DNA of 64,000 nucleotides, taken from NCBI GenBank assembly GCA_963971535.1, contig OZ020589.1, positions 51,537,956-51,601,955 of the forward strand. Direction: 5' to 3'. A model generated the notes under the pieces. That model searched no databases. It worked only from the letters and a program-made list of their open reading frames with translations, and had not been told where the DNA came from. Below are positions 25,107 through 34,688 of the stretch, in pieces. How positions within the stretch are numbered: position 1 is the stretch's first letter; each line of letters starts with the position of its first letter. The translations under genes and the position numbers were made by a program. The stretch comes from Notolepis coatsorum (taxonomy: Eukaryota; Chordata; Actinopteri; Aulopiformes; Paralepididae).

Positions 25107-26210
25107 CAGGGGCGGGGCTAGGGGGTGGCTACTTGGGCTCAAGCCCCGAATGTTTTCTGAAAAGCCCCGAATCTATTAAAATTTTTTTTTTGACAATTCA
25201 TCATTGTTACATGAAAATATGTTTGCACCAGATTTAGCAGAAGCTAATTTCCATCTCAAGTTTCAAGTTCAAGTTTCAAGTTTCTTTAATAGTTGTCATA
25301 CAGAAGTACAGAATACTTTTGTACAAAATGCTTCTTACTGTTGCGCTCCAGAGACTGTGCAAGACAAGATAAGTATGAAATAAAAACATAGTAAAATTAG
25401 AAGTAAAAAAATGAGGTCACAGTGTTCAGTTTAGACATATGTACAATGTTCGATGCAGAATAGACGTAGTTACCATACAATATACAATACTGTGCAGTGT
25501 ACTAATATATAATACTATATAGTGCAAGGCAGAAATGGTCTATCCAGCTGCTAACTGTATTTGAGTGAGTTAAGTTGACAAAAACTTAATTCTTCCACCT
25601 TAGAAACATAGCTAAAGTACGGCCATTTATAAATCAAAAGGACGCTGAAAACCAGATCCATGCCTTTATCTCAAGCCAACTCGACTACTGTAATGCACTC
25701 CTTACCGGCCTCCCGAAAAAATACGATGATAACTATTTTATTGCAATGCACTATTGCATTATTTTATTCTATTTTACTAACTATTTTATTGCACTGCACT
25801 ATTTTACTTTGTATCAGTGAATCATAGACACCTGGCCATAAGAGCATTCGGAGCATCTCTGCTCTCCCACTATTGAACTTGGGGGAGCAAAGGTATGCTC
25901 TTGCTCCACCACTTTTTGATCATATGAAAAATATGATATATCCCCCCCCAATATATAAATCTAACCATAACAACGTTATGGTTAACTGAGTTTTATAGTG
26001 AAAAGAGCAGCTTTATTGGTCAAGATTGAAGGCTCTATATTGCAGGAAATTGCACGTACAGGTTCATTAAATTAAAAAAAAAATCTGCCGTGGAGGGGGT
26101 CTTGCCTTGACCCCCTCCAAACCACCCCTTGCCTGCCAAAAAAAAAAAAAAAAAGCGGGCACCTATCTGGGCTAAGCCCCGGATCTCCTATAATCCTAAA
26201 TCCGCTCCTG
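25107..26210. mobile_element. hAT-type DNA transposon, non-autonomous
   Basis: The duplication ACTCTAAC lies at 25099-25106 and 26211-26218. Ends are caggggcggggctag and, read inward, caggagcggatttagg. It contains an L2-like LINE tail (25250-25545). Its target is one unit of a local repeat. Confidence 0.9.
25250..25545 (-). mobile_element. L2-like LINE 3' tail, reverse
   Basis: Begins caagtttcaagtttcaag and continues gtcatacagaagtacagaat, nearly identical to 30451-30760, where it joins a coding LINE. Confidence 0.8.
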
Positions 26211-26218
26211 ACTCTAAC

Positions 26219-26706
26219 ACGTACGTGGTAGCTTTAGTGATTTTAGATCACAGGGACTCTAACCCATAGCTTTAATGATTTTAGATCACAGGGACTCTAA
26301 CCCGTAGTGATAGCTTTAGGAAAACAGTAATTGACTAATATGGATGTCCAGCCTCGGATATATAAAATAAAAGAGAAAGAAAAACATAAAAACATGGGGA
26401 ATAAAACAGAGAAATAGTGCAATGTCAATCACAGAGAAATAGTGCAGTATAATAGCGTAAAGTCAGTCCTAAACAACAGAGAATCGCTCTTAAAATTACA
26501 GTGCATAGCAAGGTAAGGTAAATCACAGTTTTTCACATTAGGATCAGTAATACAAATACAATAGAATAGATGGAGTAAAAAAAGTGCGGTTTGATTCAGT
26601 TTAAAGATAGGCTAAAAATAATAAAATAGAACGGACAGTAAAAAGTGTGATAATAATAGTTTAACAAAAAATATAATTTAGTTATTTTAGATCACAGGGA
26701 CTCTAC
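26219..26706. repeat. local tandem and direct repeats
   Basis: Units of about 44 bp ending ttagatcacagggactctaa recur at 26233, 26272 and near 26685, and once at 25063-25106 across the hAT. A longer direct repeat (about 25005-25106 against 26598-26706) shares agtttaaa..ataggctaaaaat and acagtaaaaagtgtgataa. Confidence 0.75.
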
Positions 26707-26844
26707 ACGAAGATAGATACCAATTTCCTCTCTGTGTGTTTAGTAGAAAGCTATCCGGCTGCAAGCTAGCCTACCTTAGCACAAAGGAATGGCAGTAGAT
26801 ATGGACCACTAGCCTAGCTGTTGGCCAAAAACAGCTCTCCCTGA

Positions 26845-26995
26845 GTTTAAGTGTCAGTTTCAGTTCAAACTTTATTTGAACAGGGACAGCACACATTAAT
26901 GAACATAAAGTAAATGTTTGAGACAGTGTTAGCCAAAGCAAATGTCCAACTGTTGTCCCTGGGCCTGGTGTTAAAAAGCAGCTAAAAAAGCATAA
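26845..26995 (-). mobile_element. probable LINE 3' UTR, reverse
   Basis: aactttatttgaacaggga and cacacattaatgaacataa resemble fish LINE 3' ends that start with a TTTATT box when reversed. No coding part is attached. Confidence 0.4.
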
Positions 26996-27117
26996 CATTA
27001 TGACATACAGGTAATTAACACATCATGCAAAATATTTACAATATCAGACACGTACAGACAATGTACAAACGAACAATAATTCTACATATTAGGTACAGGC
27101 AAGCATATGGTATATGA

Positions 27118-27481
<364 letters not shown>

Positions 27482-27849
27482 GGGGTTAGAGTTCTGCAGG
27501 GCTGTTGTGTTCACATGTGTAGTTATTTCTTAACCATGTTTTGAAAGTGTGTTTGATTGATCTGTGTGTTTCTATATTGCGAATGTAACTTGGAATGGAG
27601 TTGGAATGGAGTTCCGTCTGCCATGGCCTCAAGATCAATGTTCTGTTTAGTGGCTTGCTGGGATCTGGGGAGTGGCTCATGGGAATGATGGCTGACACCT
27701 GGATTTGTGTCTACTCATCTATATACAGGTTTGGTTGAATTTTGGGTTGGTAATCTTTGCTTTACACCCATACATGTTCACACATCCACTGTTATGGGTG
27801 CTCAAGAGAACGCAGAACACAAGGCACAGGAGAATGGAGACGTTTTGAG

Positions 27850-28050
27850 TAGGCATGTGAGGTCAGAGACAACAGGTAGGCTGGCAGCAACAAGTAGACA
27901 TGTGAGGTCAGAGACAACAGGCAGGCAAGCAACAAGTAGGCATGTGAGGTCAGAGACAACAGGTAGGCAGGAAACAAGTAGGCAGGTGAGGTCAGAGACA
28001 ACAGGTAGGCAGGCAACAAGTAGGCAGGTGAGGTCAGAGACAACAGGCAA
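27850..28050. repeat. 42-bp minisatellite, about 5 copies
   Basis: ggtcagagacaacaggtagg recurs at spacings of 45, 42, 42 and 42 bp. The same unit forms the array at 51939-52310. Frames over it are open because 42 is divisible by three. Confidence 0.9.
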
Positions 28051-28077
28051 TAAGTGACAATAAGTTTAGTTAGGGTT

Positions 28078-28437
28078 AGATTATTTATTTATTTATTATT
28101 ATATATATATTTTCTTTTTCATTTCAGATAATGGTTGAAGAAGTGCGTCTTTAGTCGACGGCGAAAGATTGGACAGGTTTCAGCTGTCCTAACTGTGGTG
28201 GGCAGTTTGTTCCACCATTGTGGGGCAAGGACTGAGAATAGGCGGCTTCTCCTTGATGACCCTCCCAGAGCTCGGATAGGAGTGGGTCTGAGATGGCCAG
28301 AAGATGCAGAGCGTAGGGGTCTTGAGGGTGTGTAGTTAGAGACCATTGACCGGAGGTAGGCGGGAGCGGTTCCCTTTGCCACACAGTATGCCAGGTCGAG
28401 GGCCTTGAAGCGGATTCGTGCGGCAATGGGGAGCGAG
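28078..28437 (-). pseudogene. L2-like LINE, 3' part of a split copy
   Basis: The minus strand reads PIAARIRFKALDLAYCVAKG, then RPTPIRALGGSS, FSVLAPQWWNKLPTTVR and FRRRLKTHFFNHYLK, with an (AAAT)n tail. This is the C-terminal end of an L2/CR1-type ORF2. The protein starts abruptly at 28437, at the edge of a hAT terminus, and the missing upstream codons lie at 49148-50056. Confidence 0.85.
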
Positions 28438-28766
28438 CAGTGATGGGCAAGCTACTTGGAAAATGTAGTAAGCTACACTACCAGTTACTCTCGATTAAAT
28501 ATAGCTCAACTACAACGGAAGCTATCCCCAGATAAATGTAGCAAGCTACACTACAAGCAACATGGCAAAAATAGCTAGCTACATCGGCACTACTTTTTTT
28601 TTATTCTTTTTTTATCAACTTCATGATCAAGTTTCCACCAAACAAATAGGCAGGCAAAAAATGCTCAGTTTGATTGTTTATTAAACAAACTGAAATTGGA
28701 AACAAGCCCTCTGTCTGGCTTTTTGTGTCATCCTTTTAACATGTACTTGTATTAACACTTTGAGTG

Positions 28767-28780
28767 CCAGCAGGGGGCGC
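28767..28780 (+). promoter_or_regulatory. perfect match to vertebrate CTCF core motif
   Basis: ccagcagggggcgc fits the consensus CCASYAGRGGGCRC at every position. It lies in the hAT backbone 330 bp from its left end. Occupancy cannot be judged from sequence. Confidence 0.5.
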
Positions 28781-29549
28781 CAGAAATAGCACTTGAGTGC
28801 CAGCGCTGTAGTCAATGGGAGGGCGAGCACATTTGCGAACGCATAAACTATATCTTAAATTATGCCTATGTGTCTAATACGCCTGTCGTTTATCAATGAC
28901 TTGTTTGCAGTCAACATTGTCAAAACGGATAGTTTTTTAATCGTTACATTTCCGTTTTATACCATTTTGAAAAACGCTAGTTTTTTTAAACGTCCAGAAA
29001 AAAAATTATTCTGCAGGAATCGCGCTTTACTGGAATACACAAAACACGTTGTAATTTTTCGGCCTATTTATGAATAGTTTTCAAATAAACGCTAGATTAT
29101 CGATAGTATATGTGTACTTATGCACGCTAGAAAAATCGATTATCTTATTTCCTGATCAGCACACACACACTCACAGCCACACACACACATATGGGACACG
29201 CTGAGATATAGGTGAAAAGAGCTCTGATTATCCCAAGACTGGTAAAATAGATTCCTTACCTCAGATCAGATGTTCTCCAAAAAGATTATTCCAATTCCTG
29301 ATCGCCATTCCAAATATCGATCGCGTTTATTGATCCAACGCTGGGTACTGGATGGGATTGTCTCCGGTTACATGCCTGACAAGTAAAATGTGGATTCCAG
29401 ACTCTTTTTTTCCCATCCATTTCATTCAGTCCAATCCAATGGGTGCAATACCATCCGGAGAGACGATAGGGGGCAGTATTTTCCCTGTTCGAGCTCAGAT
29501 AGATCCCCACTGGTAACTTGAGGCTAGATTGATGACATTGATGACATTT

Positions 29550-30172
29550 ATGGAAATCGATAATAAAAAAAATAACGATTAAATAATAAAAAAAAAAATT
29601 GGCCTGCAACAGGGCAGTTTTAAAACCAGAGACAGTGGACAGACTTGTCTTTCTTGCCTGCAACTTAAAGTAATGGCTTTGCTTGTCCAAATGACAATAC
29701 TGACCAAATTGAGATTTATTTTTCTCTCTTTATTTTGTTTGCTTTCTAATTTAAAATACAGTTTGAAACCGTCTGTACACAGTAGGCTATGTGTGCTAGC
29801 AGAGCTAGACTCCAGTCACGAGTCACGGTGCACATGTGCGGTGGTTTGTACACCAAAAAAGCGCCAAAAGATCGAAAATAAACTAGCAGAGCCAGAACTG
29901 TTCAACTCCCCTGGAGCCACAGCCAGCAGAGAAGCCGGTTTACTTTCGTTTTTAAACCAGCTGCAGCCTGAGAACTGGAGTGTGAGGGGATGTAACACTA
30001 AAGATGGCGGCAACGACAAAGAATTGCTGCAAAATAAACATACATCTGTTGTTTAAAAAAAAATAAATTGTTTTACTTATAACAATTTAGATAATTATCG
30101 ATATCGAGAAATATGATAACATTATCATATCGTTATCGCGATATGATTTTTTGCCATATCGCCCAGCCCTAC
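29550..30172. mobile_element. hAT-type element, truncated copy
   Basis: It is the reverse complement of most of 44410-45133, sharing cctgcaacagggcagtttt, gccaaaagatcgaaaataaa and the end gccatatcgcccagcccta. The left terminus is missing or badly eroded and no 8-bp duplication is present. The open frame at 29673-30056 is not supported in the sister copy. Confidence 0.75.
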
Positions 30173-30450
30173 CTAAACACATATGTTTTAGGCCTTTTTT
30201 TCAGTTAAAATCATAAATTTGTCCAGATACGGCCATTATTGACTTCCTGGACGTCAACTTCATCAATGCCATCACTAGTGGACTGGCCATAGGGAGTACC
30301 GGGAGTTTTACCGGTGGCCTGGCAGACTGGCAAAGGCTTTTTTATAACTTTCTTTTTATTGTTTTTCACAATAAGCAAACGATCACAAACAACAAGACAT
30401 AACAAAAACACAATCCCGGGCTGCATTATTAGTGTCACTTTATAAAAATA

Positions 30451-31440
30451 TACTTTTCAAGTTCAAGTTTCAAGTTTCAAGTTTCTTTAATATTTGTCAT
30501 ACAGAAGTACAGAATACTTTTATACAAAATGCTTCTTACTGTTACGCTCCAGAGACTGTGCAAGACAAGATAAGTATGAAATAAAATAACATAGTAAAAT
30601 TAGAAGTAAAAAAAAAAATGAGGTCACAGTGTTCAGTTTAGACATATGTACAATGTTTGATGCAGAATAGACGTAGTTACCATACAATATACAATACTGT
30701 GCAGTGTACTAATATACAATACTATATAGTGCAAGGCAGAAATGGGACGAGGTGCAATTTAGGTACAATTCACAGTAGGTGTACGAGTTGTAGTGCAAAT
30801 CCTTTATCAATAAATATAAAGTGTAAAGTGTGTTTGTGTGATCTAAAGTGTGGAGAGTGGGTGCTGCAGTGTGTTGTTTGTTTGAGTGAGTGTGTGCGTG
30901 TGGGTGTGTGTGCTGTGTGCATTTGATGGTTGTTGCATAGTGTTTATTGTTCGTTTAGCAGCCTGATGGCCTGGGGATAGAAGCTTCTTCTGAGTCTTTC
31001 TGTGCTCGCCTTAAGACTCCGGTATCGCTTGCCTGACCGCAGCAGTTCAAAGAGGCAGTTGTTCGGGTGGCTCGAGTCCTTAATAATTCTCTTAGCCTTC
31101 CCCTTGCACCGCTTGTTGTAAATGTTCTGGAGGGTGGGAAGCCCCCCTCCAATTGTGCGTTCGGCTGAACGTGTCACTCTTTGTAGTCTGCTACGGTCTT
31201 GTGCAGTGCTATTCCCAAACCAGGAGGTGATGTTGCCGGTCAGGATGCTCTCTATTGTACATGAGTAGAAGTTCCTAAGGATCTTCTGACTGACTTGGAA
31301 CTTCCTTAGGCGCCTGAGGAAGTAGAGGTGTTGTCGTGCCTTCTTCACAACACTGTCAATGTGTGTGGTCCATGTCAAGTCCTCGGATATGTGGGCTCCG
31401 AGGTACTTGAAACTGTTCACTCTCTCAACCGGTGCCCCGT
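30451..31440 (-). pseudogene. L2-like LINE ORF2 C-terminus and 3' UTR
   Basis: The minus strand (31420 to 30944) reads FKYLGAHISEDLTWTTHIDS, then FLRRLRKF, TIESILTGNITSWFGNSTA, SAERTIGGGLPTLQNIYNKR and ERLRRSFYPQAIRLLN. This is the region after the reverse transcriptase palm in L2-type (Maui-like) elements. A 3' UTR follows to 30451 and ends in TTCAAG units. It is 5'-truncated at about 31440. The frame is intact over 158 codons. Confidence 0.85.
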
Positions 31441-31472
31441 CGATGCTGAGGGGGCTGTAGTCCTTTCACATG

Positions 31473-31755
31473 CTGAGTTCTCAATTCTCTTACTTTCCCT
31501 ATAGGTATGGTGAATATTCTTTACAACTATACATCATCCACTGGTTGTCGTCATTAACATATAAAAGTCCCATTTTTCCCAGTACTTCAAACCTTTCTCT
31601 TCCTGTAATCTGAGAATAAAAGTAAGTCTTTCCATTGTGTATATTTCGCCTATAATGGCCAACCATTTTCTTTTGTTGGAGGTTCTTGTTGATACCAGAG
31701 ACGCGTGATCGCTTTCTTACTTGCTGCTAAAAATATTTTCATCAAATATCTGTCT
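31473..31755 (-). pseudogene. Tx1/L1-like LINE ORF2 C-terminal scrap
   Basis: Reverse frames read FIKIFLAASKKAITRLWYQQ, then PPTKEN and YTMERLTFILRLQEEKFE, a pattern near the C-terminus of L1-type ORF2 proteins. It is followed at 31757 by cagtggcgtcgcgtggg, which looks like a hAT left end with no partner found. Confidence 0.55.
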
Positions 31756-31919
31756 CCTCCTACCCAGTGGCGTCGCGTGGGTAAAATAACAGGGGAAGCC
31801 AAAAAAAATTTATTAAAAAAAATTTATTAAATATTTGTATTAATCTTTTTTTTTTTTTTTTTTTTAAGTCAAGCAGTCACCATGTACACTACAGTATGGC
31901 TCGGCGGCCAGTCAAACTT

Positions 31920-32037
31920 TCTTTTTATTTATTTAACAGATTGCAGAATGGGTACAATACAGTACGGCTCAATACACACAATTGTATAAGGGGATGCAGA
32001 CCAGAGAAAGACGTTTGTCTTGTTTACATCAGGGTCA
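31920..32037 (-). mobile_element. LINE 3' tail (family A), reverse
   Basis: cagattgcagaatgggtaca, then caatacacacaattgtataagg and acatcagggtc. It is cut by the TTAA element that starts at 32042. Confidence 0.75.
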
Positions 32038-32041
32038 TTAA

Positions 32042-32984
32042 CCCTTTAATCGCCGTTGACGCTTTTCAGGGTCATTCCCCGCCATGCTTATTCTGCCGAT
32101 GACGCTGTACAGCGTCATTGATATCAATATTTCAAAAATCTGTGATCGAAATCATATTTCTCCCCCGGAGACATTATATGTACTGGTGAGCCCCTGTCAA
32201 CTCTCTAACGGTTCAAGAGCGCCATCTGGTGGCCGATCGGCAGATCGCCCAGGACATAAACAGGGAAGTGGACGCTGGTGCTCATTTCAATTTGGTCCGA
32301 TCACTCGCTATAGGTCCCGGGACTCGAGCTCGACACAATGGATATCGATCCGTTGCCAATAACTCGATAAACAACATGATTTGGACGTATATACTATTAT
32401 ACAACCTGGAAATGGATCGGGTATTTCTATATCCCATAATAGAAAAAATTCTGTTCCACGCTCATCTCCCAACGGCGCGAGGAAGCTACGGTGAGTTTCA
32501 GCGTTATTTTGTAATGTCTTCTATACTAACTGCTCCAATGATCATATCACCCACACTAGATGAATGATATAACGTTGCCCACGGAATTATAAACGACGCC
32601 CCGCCCATCCGGTCATCATCAGATCATACGTAGATCATTCTAGAAGTACATCCATTTGAAATTTTTTATCTCGCGCCGATTGCTATCAAACTGTATACAA
32701 TCATCAATATAATGCATTTGGAGCTATAAATCACGTTCTGGAGAAAGCTGCAGAAAACGATAAAAACATACTTAGACCGTATTTTAGTATGAATATGTGA
32801 ATGAAAAAGTATAACGTTGCTACACCCTGAACAATAGATATAGGACTTTGAATGGGCCATGGTAATGTCAATTTAGCAATACAATTTAAAAAGTTATAGC
32901 CCTGCAAAGAAGGGGAACTTCTCCATGTTAAATATGGCTGGCGAGGGATGGTAAATTATGAATTTAACCCCGGCGATCAAAGGG
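32042..32984. mobile_element. TTAA-duplicating (piggyBac-like) element, 943 bp
   Basis: Ends are ccctttaatcgccg on the left and, read inward, ccctttgatcgccgggg on the right. TTAA flanks both (32038-32041 and 32985-32988). The CCC start and the TTAA target fit piggyBac. A 112-codon frame (32229-32567, +) starts MADRQIAQDINREV and ends SPTLDE. It is not a piggyBac transposase as far as I can tell, and I do not recognise it. Confidence 0.75.
32219..32232 (-). promoter_or_regulatory. near-consensus CTCF-like motif
   Basis: Reverse complement ccaccagatggcgc matches CCASYAGRGGGCRC at 13 of 14 positions. It lies inside the TTAA element, facing the motif at 28767. Confidence 0.35.
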
Positions 32985-32988
32985 TTAA

Positions 32989-33787
32989 TACTGCTGGAGC
33001 ATTGGTTCATTTTTGGTCAGATTTTTCCTTGCGCGATTTCGCGCGCCGCGTGGGAGCAAATTCGAGACACATATTCGGTTGCAAAAAGGTGTCCCACGGT
33101 CTCCTCTATGGCCGTGAATATCTTCACGCGGATCGGAATCACGGAGCGCCCGTGGGACACTTTTCCGTTTCGGCGAGTTTATTCCATGCTTTCGGCTTTC
33201 CTTTTCTAAGCATTTTCGGGGCTACATGTGAATGAGTAAAAGTTGCGGGACGTCCAGATGTTTCCACGATAGAAAGCTCGCGTGGATCCCATAATAGGCT
33301 CACTTAATACAGCGTTTTTAAAATCATGCGACATTTTCAGGGTCGCGAGCCGACCTTTTCCCCTCGTTTTCGATGATGGAAGTGATTTAGGAAAAGCTTC
33401 GGCACGCCAAGAGGTACCTGTGGATTTAATCTTGCGAGGATCGGGGCAATATCCGGCCCGTGGGAGCAGTCACGGGTTAATACAATTTTCAGAGTGCAGA
33501 GGGGAGGTGTGCAGAGGGGATGCCAGACTAATTATTCTGCTCAAAGCCCTGTTTTAAACTTTTAAGGTGTGGCAGTCAGCTCGAATCTGATTGGCTAGTA
33601 TCGGTTTTGGACTCTACATACATGAATCACATGGTTGAGGCTGGAGAAAGACACCTACCCCCTGCCTCTCCTCTATCTGCAGTGAGCATAGTGAGTCTGA
33701 CAGTGTGTTAGAGAGAGTGAGAAGGAGAAGAGGGAGACATTAAAAAAAATAAAAATAAAATTATAACACAGATGAAAAAGAATGTAA
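32989..33787. other. CpG-containing sequence with overlapping open frames, unassigned
   Basis: Two overlapping plus-strand frames (32948-33235 and 32958-33209) and a third (33282-33557) are open, in CpG-rich DNA containing cgcgatttcgcgcgccgcg. I recognise no domain with confidence. It may be the remainder of a DNA transposon next to the TTAA element. Confidence 0.4.
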
Positions 33788-33792
33788 ACTAT

Positions 33793-34271
33793 TGTAGGAG
33801 CCAAATCCTATGATGATAAATTGTAACTTTATTGCCCCCTTAGAAATGTAGTTTATTATGGTATTCGTGCTTTTATTTGTTTATTAATATTTGTCAATGA
33901 ATTCCAAGATGGAGACTTACCTGGTCAACTCCCCTTTTTTCCCACGCTCCCCCTAACCACTCATATAACATGGCAGGTAATTTAGAGTTCACGCAGGCCC
34001 AGGTGGAGCGGTACCATATCGTTTTTGACCGCACTCAATTCACATTTGATTGACAGTTTAAGTTCATGTACATAACCCTTTTTGTTTGTTTTATAGTGGT
34101 AGGCAGCTATTGGGGCTGTTGTGACTCGCTTCCCAATAAATCCCGTTTGTTTTGAAAGTACATTGGACCAGCGTCATCTTTTCTTTTTGGATTGCAATTC
34201 GGAGCGTGTCGGACTAACAACGCATTACCTGGAGCCTCAAGGCAACTGCGGTTCGTATGATTGCCTTTATA
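33793..34271 (+). repeat. BEL/Pao 5' LTR (479 bp)
   Basis: Begins tgtaggagccaaatcc and ends gattgcctttata. It differs from the 3' LTR by a few substitutions and a 3-bp indel (ttcatgtac against ttgtac). Confidence 0.9.
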
Positions 34272-34688
34272 TTGTCAAAAACTACCGCTGACAAAGCCGA
34301 CGGACAACTTCTAAGCGCAACAAGGAAGGAGGTAAAGTAAAGAGTGGATGTTCGTTCTGGATCAAAGACGTTGCGTCTGAGTGGAGTGGATGTGATGAAC
34401 ATAAACGGCGCGGCCGTCTTTATTGTTTGAAGGTGTCTTGTGCTGGTGAAGAGGAAAATATAATACGGACTCTGTCTCTGTGGTTGACAGCGATACGGAC
34501 TCTGTCTCTGTGTGGCTGACAGCGGGTCGGTGTGTGCGTTTGAGAGTGGATGACGTCACGCGCAGCATTTGCCAAGTGCGCTGTTTCCCACGCCCTAGCT
34601 GCTTCATTCATAAAACACTGTTCTGTTTTAAATGCATACAACGCCGCTGCTCATCTGCATTAAGAGGTTTTCGTTAGCTGCCCACATT

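Noticed and set aside
27707..28057. Repetitive frame with SRHVRSETTGRQ units, and a similar one at 52059-52310
   Set aside because: Produced by the 42-bp minisatellite; the repeat is non-coding on every other criterion.
29673..30056. 127-codon frame ending KHTSVV
   Set aside because: Its inverted sister at 44410-45133 has small indels and no matching frame, so selection for a protein is unlikely.
32958..33209. Possible globin-like segment (WEQIRDTYS...FTRIG)
   Set aside because: Only helix-like spacing, no distal or proximal histidine pattern, and two other frames are equally open.
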